DNA from: Pseudomonadota bacterium
GTDB taxonomy: Bacteria; Pseudomonadota; Alphaproteobacteria; Rhizobiales; Xanthobacteraceae
Assembly: GCA_023390955.1 (NCBI GenBank)
Contig: JAEWBW010000095.1
Coordinates: forward strand, 1 to 11,921
Reading direction: 5' to 3'
Length of the DNA: 11,921 bases
Made by a program: the position numbers and the translations under genes. Every line of letters starts with the position of its first letter. Positions within the stretch are counted from its first letter, which is position 1. This document shows, piece by piece, positions 6,228 to 11,921 of the stretch. The notes below the pieces were generated by a model. The model had not been told where the DNA came from, did not search any database, and worked only from the letters and a program-made list of their open reading frames with translations.

Positions 6228-7250
6228 TCAGGGCTTTGCCGGACGCAGCTCGACGCCGACGCCCTTGTTGACGAAGCGCAGCGTGTAGGATTTTCGATAA
6301 TCGAGATCGCGTTTGACGACGCCGGCCTTCACCATCTTCTCGAAGAAGGAGGTGTAGCGCTCGTCGCTCATGGCGCCGATGCCGTTCTTCAGGCTGTCGC
6401 CGGAATCGACGATGCCATATTGCTTCATCTTGGCGACCGAATAGGCCAGGAGATCGTCGCTCATCTCCGGATTGAGTTTCTTGATCATGGCGTTGCCGGC
6501 GGAATTATCGCCGTAGATATAGGTGTACCAGCCGATCATGGAGGCATCGACGAAGCGCTGCACGAGGTCCGGCTTCTTCTCCACGACATCGCGGCGGGTC
6601 TCGATCAGCGTCGAGTAGGTGTTGAAGCCGTAGTCGGCGAGCAGCAGCACGTTCGGCTTGAAGCCCGCGGCCTTCTCCACCGCGAACGGCTCCGAGGTCA
6701 CATAGCCCTGCATGGCGCTCTTGGGATTGGCGATGAAGGGCTGCGGGTTGAAATTGTAGGGCCGGACATTCTTCTCGCTGAAACCATATTCGGACTTCAG
6801 CCACTGGAAGTAGCTGGTCATGCCCTCCTTGGAGACGAACAGCGTCAGCGGCTTCAGATCCTCGATCTTGGCAACCTTGGCGTCCGGCTGCGTCAGCATC
6901 ACCTGCGGATCCTTCTGGAAGATCGCGGCGATCGTGATCACGGGGACGTTGTTGGTGACGGCGTCGAACGACATCAGCGTGTTCGCGGCCATGAAGAAAT
7001 CGATCTTGCCGGCGATCAGCAGCATCCGGTTGTTCTCGTTGGGGCCGCCGGGCACGATGGTGACATCGAGGCCGTATTTCTTGTAGGTGCCGTCTGCGAC
7101 CGCCTGGAAGAAGCCGCCATGCTCGGCTTCGGCGACCCAGTTGGTGCCGAAGGAAATCTTGTCCAGCGTCTCGGCCCGCGCCGACGGGCTCGCGGCCGAT
7201 ACGGCAACAAAGGCCGCCGTTAACGCTCGCCTGAGATGGATGGGGCGCAT
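6228..7250 (-). CDS. ABC transporter periplasmic binding protein, NMT1/THI5-like
   Basis: This encodes 340 residues. The N-terminus is a Sec signal peptide with cleavage after ARA near residue 26, so the protein works in the periplasm, delivering substrate to the permease. The mature start has a strand then WVAEAEHGGFFQAVADG (about 38-54), KKYGLDVTIVPGGP (57-70) and AGKIDFFMAA (80-89). These are hallmarks of the NMT1/THI5-like (SsuA/ThiY) binding-protein family. The AEHGGFF block and the GGP-x-x-N segment resemble ThiY- and RibY-like members more than the sulfonate binders; this is an impression without alignment. The frame is open to 7550, but the ATG at 7250 is preceded by GGAG with 7-nt spacing and starts the signal peptide. 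It is the first gene of the five-gene minus-strand operon. Confidence 0.9.
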   Translation of the reverse strand: MRPIHLRRALTAAFVAVSAASPSARAETLDKISFGTNWVAEAEHGGFFQAVADGTYKKYGLDVTIVPGGPNENNRMLLIAGKIDFFMAANTLMSFDAVTNNVPVITIAAIFQKDPQVMLTQPDAKVAKIEDLKPLTLFVSKEGMTSYFQWLKSEYGFSEKNVRPYNFNPQPFIANPKSAMQGYVTSEPFAVEKAAGFKPNVLLLADYGFNTYSTLIETRRDVVEKKPDLVQRFVDASMIGWYTYIYGDNSAGNAMIKKLNPEMSDDLLAYSVAKMKQYGIVDSGDSLKNGIGAMSDERYTSFFEKMVKAGVVKRDLDYRKSYTLRFVNKGVGVELRPAKP

Positions 7251-7298
7251 GATTGGACTCCGTCGATCGTTCCGGCCCATGATAAGTACGAAAACTCG

Positions 7299-7327
7299 GG
7301 GGACGCGGCCGGCCGAGCCGCGTCCCC
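7299..7327. promoter_or_regulatory. Perfect 11-bp inverted repeat in the divergent promoter region
   Basis: GGGGACGCGGC (7299-7309) and GCCGCGTCCCC (7317-7327) are perfectly complementary with a 7-nt loop. The repeat lies in the 122 bp separating the transporter operon (minus, start 7250) from the creatininase-family gene (plus, start 7373). No gene ends here, so a terminator is not expected. An operator for a shared regulator or a leader hairpin of the plus-strand mRNA is more likely. A TATCAT (minus strand, 7284-7279) is a candidate -10 box for the transporter operon but lacks a matching -35. Confidence 0.45.
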
Positions 7328-7372
7328 TTGAGAACACCAAACTACCGCGCAAATTCGTGCAAAGAAACCTCG

Positions 7373-8200
7373 ATGAATTCGTTCCCGCCCCGCGACTGGA
7401 CCGAGATTGACTGGAGCCGGACCGGCGCATCGGAACCTTCGCGCTGGATCGCGGTGCTGCCATTGGCGGCAACCGAGCAGCATGGCCCGCATCTACCGTT
7501 CGAGACCGACGTGCTGATCGCGGACGCCTATCTGGCGCGCGTGCGCACATTGCTGCCGGAGAATTCTCCGGTGACCTTCCTGCCGGTCGAGCCCGTCGGG
7601 ATTTCCACCGAGCATATCGACTATCCGGGCACGCAGACGCTGCCGACCGAAATCGCGCTGCGGAAGTGGACAGCCATCGGCGAGGATGTGGCGCGGCGCG
7701 GCGTGACGAAGCTCGTCATCGTCACCAGCCATGGCGGCAACAGCGCGGCGATGATGCTGGTGGCGCAGGATCTGCGCGCACATCAGAAGATGTTCGTGGT
7801 GACGACCTCGTGGTCGCGCCTGTCTGGCGCGGAGCAGTTGTTTGCCGCCGACGAAGTGCGTCACGGCATCCATGGCGGCGCGGTCGAGACCTCGATCATG
7901 CTGGCGCGCTATCCCGACCAGGTGCGCACCGACGCAATCGCGGATTTTCCCTCGAGCAGCATCGCGATGGAGCAGCAATATCGCTGGCTATCGACGCAGC
8001 GGCCGGCGCCGTTTGCCTGGCAAGCGCAGGATCTGCATCCCAGCGGCGCCGTCGGCAACGCCACACTGGGGTCCGGAGCAAAGGGCGAGCAACTGATCGA
8101 CCAGGGCGCCCGCGCCTTTTGCGAGCTGCTCGCCGAGGTCGATAACTTCGCCGTGAAGAGGCTGGGTTCGGGCCCTCTCGGAGAGCCCCTATCCGACTGA
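7373..8200 (+). CDS. Creatininase-family metal-dependent amidohydrolase
   Basis: This encodes 275 residues, the usual family length. Members hydrolyse cyclic or linear amides and formamides using a two-metal centre; examples are creatininase, the FAPy formamide hydrolase ArfB and the peptidase MftE. The metal-binding blocks are clear: LPLAATEQHGPHLPFETD with Glu35, His37 and Asp46; VTSHGGN with His120; and GIHGGAVETS with Glu172. True Pseudomonas creatininase has a His-Tyr-Glu-Asn segment at the HGGN position, as I recall, so the HGGN form points to another substrate in the wider family. I chose the ATG at 7373, although its ribosome-binding site is weak (AAAGAAA), because the upstream extension to a TTG at 7328 overlaps the inverted repeat end and has no family features. 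No signal peptide is present, so it is cytoplasmic. It is divergent from the transporter operon and plausibly processes the imported compound. Confidence 0.88.
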   Translation: MNSFPPRDWTEIDWSRTGASEPSRWIAVLPLAATEQHGPHLPFETDVLIADAYLARVRTLLPENSPVTFLPVEPVGISTEHIDYPGTQTLPTEIALRKWTAIGEDVARRGVTKLVIVTSHGGNSAAMMLVAQDLRAHQKMFVVTTSWSRLSGAEQLFAADEVRHGIHGGAVETSIMLARYPDQVRTDAIADFPSSSIAMEQQYRWLSTQRPAPFAWQAQDLHPSGAVGNATLGSGAKGEQLIDQGARAFCELLAEVDNFAVKRLGSGPLGEPLSD

Positions 8201-8205
8201 AAATA

Positions 8206-8222
8206 TTCAGAAATTTTCTGAA
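8206..8222. promoter_or_regulatory. Irr-box-like palindrome upstream of the small exported protein
   Basis: TTCAGAA-ATT-TTCTGAA is a perfect 7+3+7 palindrome, AT-rich in GC-rich DNA. From memory the iron-control element bound by Irr in rhizobia is close to TTTAGAA-N3-TTCTAAA, and this site differs by one symmetric base per arm. It lies 5 nt after the creatininase-family stop and about 100 bp before the ATG at 8325, so a weak terminator role is an alternative. Confidence 0.3.
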
Positions 8223-8324
8223 ATCCCGGCGTCGAATTTCGGCTTTCGAACCCGAATGCAGGTGCCTCCGTCCAACTGAGCACGCGGGCCACAACGGACC
8301 GCCTCAACCCGGATGGAGTTTACA

Positions 8325-8585
8325 ATGTCGATCAAGACCAAGCTTTTCGGTGTCGCTCTCGCCGCCCTCGCCGTGACCGGCAGCATCGTGTCCACCACCA
8401 CCCAGGCCGAAGCCAAGCCCCCGATCGGCTGGACCATCGGCGCCGGCCTCGCCACCGCCGCCATCGTCGGCACCGCGATCGCCGCCAGCAACGACCCCTA
8501 TTACTACGGCTATCACCGCTGCGGCTGGGTCGCCCAGTACAACGCTTTCGGCCAGTACGTTGGCCGCGTTCGTACCTGTTACTGA
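8325..8585 (+). CDS. Small exported protein of unknown function
   Basis: This encodes 86 residues. An in-frame ATG at 8313 exists, but GGAG at 8315-8318 sits 6 nt before the ATG at 8325, so the latter is chosen. Residues 1-30 form a Sec signal peptide ending in TQAEA, leaving a mature protein of about 56 residues. This has a Gly/Ala-rich hydrophobic stretch (about 36-54) followed by an aromatic tail rich in Tyr (DPYYYGYHRCGW, then QYVGRVRTCY) with two cysteines, Cys67 and Cys85, able to form a disulfide. If the hydrophobic stretch inserts, the protein could be anchored in the inner membrane with the tail in the periplasm. Similar short Tyr-rich exported proteins are common and uncharacterised in Bradyrhizobium. 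The gene stands alone, with a strong terminator after it. Confidence 0.8.
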   Translation: MSIKTKLFGVALAALAVTGSIVSTTTQAEAKPPIGWTIGAGLATAAIVGTAIAASNDPYYYGYHRCGWVAQYNAFGQYVGRVRTCY

Positions 8586-8623
8586 TTGAGTACCTGAGGC
8601 CGATCTCAAGTGGATCCTGCGTC

Positions 8624-8653
8624 CGACACGGGCGCCTCATCCACCCCGTGTCG
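8624..8653 (+). terminator. First hairpin of a double terminator region
   Basis: CGACACGGG (8624-8632) and CCCGTGTCG (8645-8653) form a perfect 9-bp stem with a 12-nt loop, 38 nt after the stop of the small exported protein. It lacks a T-tract and probably protects the 3' end or adds to the stronger hairpin that follows. Confidence 0.4.
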
Positions 8654-8660
8654 TGCCCCT

Positions 8661-8692
8661 GACCCCGCCCGGTTGTCCCCCCGGGCGGGGTC
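8661..8692 (+). terminator. Strong intrinsic terminator-like hairpin
   Basis: GACCCCGCCCGG (8661-8672) and CCGGGCGGGGTC (8681-8692) form a perfect 12-bp GC-rich stem with an 8-nt loop, followed by TTCCATTT. It is well placed to end the transcript of the 8325-8585 gene. The T content after it is modest, so it is a typical alphaproteobacterial terminator rather than a classical one. Confidence 0.65.
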
Positions 8693-8775
8693 TTCCATTT
8701 GGGCTCCGGGAATTTGTTGCAGTCCCGTCACATAACGATGCGAACCGTCATCTGCGGCAATCCGCGCCAGTTGCT

Positions 8776-8794
8776 ATTGCGAATTAATCGCAAT
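8776..8794. promoter_or_regulatory. Fur/Mur-like palindromic operator upstream of the porin
   Basis: ATTGCGAattaaTCGCAAT is a perfect 7+5+7 palindrome in an AT-rich island. From memory, Fur-type sites of many proteobacteria resemble TTGCGAATNATTCGCAA; this site differs at one position. It lies about 155 bp before the chosen porin start and downstream of the terminator at 8661-8692, as expected for an operator. The 8693-8949 stretch contains no other clear feature. Which regulator binds, if any, is inference. Confidence 0.4.
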
Positions 8795-8949
8795 AACGTT
8801 TGCAACAGGTACAGGGGCTTGGGACCAGGCCGCGCTGAATCGAGGCCATCGGGCGAGAACGGGTGAACGACCCGGACCTGATGACAGACCTGCCCGAATC
8901 GGCAGGGATATCGGGGCGGTTCGGGCCGATTCGCGTTTGGGGGCGTGCG

Positions 8950-10959
8950 TTGACGTTGAGAGATCACCGACACCGGTTTTTGCGCACGGCCGCGGCGATC
9001 GCCTCGGGCGTGCTGATCCTGCCTGCCGCCGGCCACGCGGCCGACGTTCCGGCAAAGGTCCTGCCGCTGAAGGCCCCCGCCTGGAAGCAGGTCTATGACT
9101 GGACCGGTCTCTATATCGGCGCCCATGCCGGCTACAGCCGCGGCGCCTCCTCCGCGACGCTGACCGATCCGACGGTCGCGACCGTTCACAACGTCTATGG
9201 CGGCGCCATCGGCGGCGTGCAGGCCGGCTACAATTGGCGGCTCAATTCCGGCCTGCTGCTCGGCCTCGAAGGCGACATCAGCTTTCCGAACTATCTGCTC
9301 TCCAACAAGGTGGTGTCGTCGGTCACGACCGGGCTGTCGAGTGCGGAGGAGCGCTGGGACTACGTCGCGAGCCTGCGCGCGCGGCTCGGCTACACCACCG
9401 GCGCCTGGCTGTTCTACGCGACCGGCGGCGCGGCCTTCGCCGGCGAGCGATTCCTGCAGACGCCTGACGGCGGCAATGAAGAGAAGGTGCTGCACACGCG
9501 GTTCGGCTGGACCGCTGGCGGCGGCGTCGAATATGCCTTCGCGCCACACTGGAGCGCGCGGCTCGAATATCTCTACAGCAAGTTCGACAACGCCAACGTG
9601 ACCTTCCCGTCCGGCGCGCAATACGCGTCCTCGATGGATTTCCAGAGCCTGCGCGTCGGCCTCAATCGCAAGATCGACTGGCCGGGCGTGCCGACCTACA
9701 ACCCGAAGTCAGATGTCACCGACCCGGAGTCGAGTCGCTGGGAAATCCACGGCCAGTCGACCTTCCTGGCGCAGGGACATCCCGCATTCCCGGCGCGCTA
9801 CACCGGACCGAACAGCTTCACGACCCGCCCTGATCTGCAGCAGACCTGGAGCAACTCGCTCTATCTGAACGCACGTCTCTGGGACGGCGGCGAGGTCTAC
9901 TTCAATCCCGAGCTGCTGCAGGGCTTTGGCTTCAACAACACCACGGGCGCGGCGGGCTTCCCCAACGGCGAAGCGCAAAAGTCCGGCTTCCCCTACCCGC
10001 ATTTCAATCCGTCGCGGCTGTTCGTGCGCCACACCTTCGGCTTCGGCGGCGAGCAGGAAGAGCTGGCCAGCGGACAGTTTCAACTGGCCGGGAAGGCCGA
10101 CGTCTCGCGCCTCACCGTGCAGGTCGGCAAATTCTCCGTCGTCGACATGTTCGACGGCAATGCCTACGCGCATGATCCGCGCAAGGATTTCAGCAACTGG
10201 TCGATCTGGGCCTCCGGCGCGTTCGACTATGCCGCCGACAGGCTGGGCCTCGGCTACGGCGCCACCGCCGAGCTCAATCAGAAGCAATGGGCGCTGCGCG
10301 CCGGGTATTTCCTGATGGGCGCGGAGTCCAACTCGAACAATTTCGACACGAGGGTCGGCCAGCGCGGTGAATATGTCGCCGAGCTCGAGACGCGCCATAC
10401 GCTGTTCGGCCAGCCCGGCAAGCTGCGCGTTCTCGGCTTCGTCAACAGCGCGTTCTCCGGCAGCTATCGCGAGACGCTGGACAATCCGGCGTTCGGCGTC
10501 GACATCAGCCAGACCCGGCGCGGGCGCATCAAATACGGCTACGCGTTCAACGTCGAGCAGGCGATCACCGACGACATCGGCCTGTTCGGCCGCTGGAGCT
10601 GGAATAACGGCCGCAACGAGATCATGGCTTTCACCGACATCGACCGCAGCCTGTCGATGGGCACCTCGATCAAGGGCACCAAATGGGGCCGGCCCGACGA
10701 CGTCGTCGGCATCGCCGGCGCCATCAACGCGCTCTCGCAGGATCATCGCGACTTCATCGCCGCCGGCGGCCTCGGCCCCCTGATCGGTGACGGCCAGCTC
10801 AACTACCGCAAGGAGCGCGTGCTGGAGACCTATTATGCGCTGGCTCTGAACAAGATGCTGACCTTCACCGCCGACTACCAGCTCATCACCAACCCCGCCT
10901 ACAATGCCGACCGCGGCCCGGTCTCGATCTTCACGGGGCGCCTGCACGGCGAGTTCTGA
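8950..10959 (+). CDS. Double outer-membrane protein: Omp25/31-like barrel joined to OprB-like carbohydrate porin
   Basis: This encodes 669 residues from a TTG start. Residues 1-31 form a signal peptide (basic TLRDHRHRFLR, then a hydrophobic core, cleavage after GHA). Residues about 48-240 match the Omp25/Omp31 surface-antigen barrel, opening with YDWTGLYIGAHAGYS, with alternating strands and closing at VGLNRKI. After a short linker, about 262-669 match the rhizobial carbohydrate-porin (OprB-like) family: HGQSTFLAQG, FNPELLQGFG, AGFPNGEAQKSG, VGKFSVVDMFDGNAYAHDPR and DFSNW. The last residue is Phe, the usual barrel-insertion signal. A GTG at 8863 would add 29 acidic residues ahead of the signal peptide and uses codons such as ATA that are rare here, so I prefer 8950 (GGGGG 6 nt upstream), but the start is uncertain. 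It is probably a diffusion channel for sugars or similar solutes. Confidence 0.85.
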   Translation: MTLRDHRHRFLRTAAAIASGVLILPAAGHAADVPAKVLPLKAPAWKQVYDWTGLYIGAHAGYSRGASSATLTDPTVATVHNVYGGAIGGVQAGYNWRLNSGLLLGLEGDISFPNYLLSNKVVSSVTTGLSSAEERWDYVASLRARLGYTTGAWLFYATGGAAFAGERFLQTPDGGNEEKVLHTRFGWTAGGGVEYAFAPHWSARLEYLYSKFDNANVTFPSGAQYASSMDFQSLRVGLNRKIDWPGVPTYNPKSDVTDPESSRWEIHGQSTFLAQGHPAFPARYTGPNSFTTRPDLQQTWSNSLYLNARLWDGGEVYFNPELLQGFGFNNTTGAAGFPNGEAQKSGFPYPHFNPSRLFVRHTFGFGGEQEELASGQFQLAGKADVSRLTVQVGKFSVVDMFDGNAYAHDPRKDFSNWSIWASGAFDYAADRLGLGYGATAELNQKQWALRAGYFLMGAESNSNNFDTRVGQRGEYVAELETRHTLFGQPGKLRVLGFVNSAFSGSYRETLDNPAFGVDISQTRRGRIKYGYAFNVEQAITDDIGLFGRWSWNNGRNEIMAFTDIDRSLSMGTSIKGTKWGRPDDVVGIAGAINALSQDHRDFIAAGGLGPLIGDGQLNYRKERVLETYYALALNKMLTFTADYQLITNPAYNADRGPVSIFTGRLHGEF

Positions 10960-11020
10960 GGCACCACGGCACCGTTTGGAACCTCCGACCGGGCGGGGTG
11001 TTACCTGCGACAATTTGGTT

Positions 11021-11048
11021 GAAGCCGGGCAATCCTTGCCCGGACTTC
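11021..11048 (+). terminator. Hairpin between the porin and the next gene
   Basis: GAAGCCGGGCAA (11021-11032) pairs with TTGCCCGG-a-CTTC (11036-11048), giving 12 bp with one bulged A and a 3-nt loop, 61 nt after the porin stop. It is followed by ATATATAAGGGTTT. The TATAAG at 11052-11057 could also be a -10 box for the 11106 gene, so this short stretch may end one transcript and start the next. Confidence 0.45.
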
Positions 11049-11105
11049 ATATATAAGGGTTTCGGCCGGCGTCCGCCGGACCGTTAATCCTTCAAATCGT
11101 ACGCA

Positions 11106-11921
11106 ATGTTATCCATCGAACTTTCGATCGTCGTCGTCCTCATCGTCATCAACGGCTTGCTGTCCATGTCGGAGCTGGCGGTGGTCTCCTCCCGGCCCGC
11201 TAGGCTCTCTTTGCTTGCGGCCAAGGGTGTGCGCGGCGCCGAGCGCGCGCTGACCCTTGCGGCCGATCCCGGAAAATTCCTCTCGACGGTGCAGATCGGC
11301 ATCACGCTGGTCGGCGTGCTCTCCGGCGCGTTCTCGGGCGCCACGCTTGGCCAGCGGCTGACGCAATGGCTGATCGAGCTCGGCCTCTCGGCCGGCATCG
11401 CCGACATCGTCGGCGTCGGCATCGTCGTGACCCTCATCACCTATGCCACCCTGATCGTCGGCGAGCTGGTGCCGAAGCAGGTGGCGCTGCGCGATCCCGA
11501 AAGCATCGCGGTCCGCGTCGCCCCCGCGATGCACCTGCTTGCGAGGGTCTCACTGCCCCTGGTGTTCCTGCTCGATCTCTCCGGAAAAATGATCCTCACC
11601 CTGCTCGGCCGCGGCGGCAAGGCGGAGGAGAAGGTGTCGGAGGACGAGATCCATCATCTCGTCAGCGAGGCCGAGAGCGCAGGCGTGCTGGAGCCCGGCG
11701 AGCGGGAGATGATCGCAGGCGTGATGCGGCTCGGCGATCGTCCGGTCGGCGCGGTCATGACGCCGCGCACCGAGGTCGACGAGATCGATTTGAACGACGA
11801 TCCGGAAGTGATCCGCGAGTTCATCGCCAACAGCCCGCATTCGCGCTTTCCGGTCTCCGACGGCGACCGCGACAAGCCGATCGGCGTGCTCCAGGCCAAG
11901 GACCTGCTGGTCGCCTATATG
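11106..11921 (+). CDS. HlyC/CorC-family (CNNM plus CBS) membrane transporter, 3'-truncated
   Basis: This frame is open from the ATG at 11106 to the window end (272 codons) and an in-frame TAA at 11085 limits the start. There is no clear ribosome-binding site. The N-terminal membrane domain (CNNM/DUF21) shows a first helix LSIELSIVVVLIVINGLLSM with SELAVVSSR (22-30), then FLSTVQIGITLVGVLSGAFS (about 58-77), a third helix (about 101-118) and the family motif GELVPK (119-124). A fourth helix lies near 145-168. After an acidic linker (EEKVSEDEIHHLVSEAE) the first CBS domain begins near VMTPRTEV (217-224); it runs to the edge. A second CBS domain and the C-terminal CorC/HlyC domain would lie beyond. 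Members are linked to magnesium, cobalt or other cation homeostasis; older labels as hemolysins are misleading. Family certain, ion unknown. Confidence 0.9.
   Translation, partial: MLSIELSIVVVLIVINGLLSMSELAVVSSRPARLSLLAAKGVRGAERALTLAADPGKFLSTVQIGITLVGVLSGAFSGATLGQRLTQWLIELGLSAGIADIVGVGIVVTLITYATLIVGELVPKQVALRDPESIAVRVAPAMHLLARVSLPLVFLLDLSGKMILTLLGRGGKAEEKVSEDEIHHLVSEAESAGVLEPGEREMIAGVMRLGDRPVGAVMTPRTEVDEIDLNDDPEVIREFIANSPHSRFPVSDGDRDKPIGVLQAKDLLVAYM

Noticed and set aside
6192..7223. Long plus-strand open frame (343 codons) opposite the binding protein
   Set aside because: It is antisense to a gene with a signal peptide and conserved NMT1-like blocks; the composition is His/Arg/Asp/Gly-rich and featureless.
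8738..8866. 42-codon frame ending in an overlap with the GTG at 8863
   Set aside because: It has no ribosome-binding site, spans the operator-like palindrome and uses codons unlike the neighbouring genes.
8728..9621. Minus-strand open frame (297 codons) opposite the first porin barrel
   Set aside because: It is a shadow frame running across the terminator-proximal intergenic region and the operator-like palindrome.
9709..11013. Long minus-strand open frame (434 codons) opposite the porin
   Set aside because: It is a shadow of the porin's GC-rich codons. The predicted protein is Arg/Ala/Gly-rich without motifs, while the plus strand has clear family motifs.
11066..11079. CCGGCG/CGCCGG inverted repeat before the last gene
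   Set aside because: A short 6-bp arm in GC-rich sequence with a 2-nt loop is not convincing on its own.

Overview
The window looks like chromosomal DNA of a Bradyrhizobium-type alphaproteobacterium. Support comes from the high GC content, the strong G/C preference at third codon positions, and a palindromic element at about 2795-2878 that I recognise from memory as a dispersed repeat of Bradyrhizobium and relatives. The porin and small secreted-protein types fit the same group. No rRNA, tRNA, CRISPR array, transposase or phage structural gene was found.

Left part (1-2878). This part holds a 5'-truncated gene of unknown function (1-810), a small lipoprotein facing it (847-1155, minus), an unknown alpha/beta protein (1262-1636, minus), a leader of about 250 nt with a good sigma70-like promoter and three hairpins, and a protein with an HELLE zincin-like motif (2004-2747). 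It ends in a palindrome-rich convergent intergenic region.

Middle part (2879-8200). A five-gene minus-strand operon runs from 7250 down to 2879. In order it encodes an NMT1/THI5-like periplasmic binding protein, an SsuB/TauB-like ATPase, a SsuC-like permease, a D-2-hydroxyacid dehydrogenase and an exported protein with two Inh/AprI-type inhibitor domains. The first gap is 22 nt and the remaining junctions are ATGA or TGATG overlaps. Divergent from it, across 122 bp holding a perfect 11-bp inverted repeat, is a creatininase-family amidohydrolase (7373-8200). The layout suggests uptake of a small heterocyclic or amide compound followed by hydrolysis and perhaps a reduction. The substrate cannot be read from the sequence.

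Right part (8201-11921). This part holds a short exported protein (8325-8585) with a strong terminator, then an outer-membrane protein that joins an Omp25/Omp31-like barrel to an OprB-like carbohydrate porin (8950-10959). At the right edge a CNNM/CBS transporter-type gene (HlyC/CorC family) starts at 11106 and runs off the window. Two palindromes, at 8206-8222 and 8776-8794, resemble operators of the iron/manganese regulators Irr and Fur/Mur. That resemblance is from memory and unproven.

No dramatic new system is evident. The best leads are the transporter/creatininase-family cluster, the double-barrel porin, the HELLE protein with its structured leader, and a hairpin that appears to bury the ribosome-binding site of the small lipoprotein.
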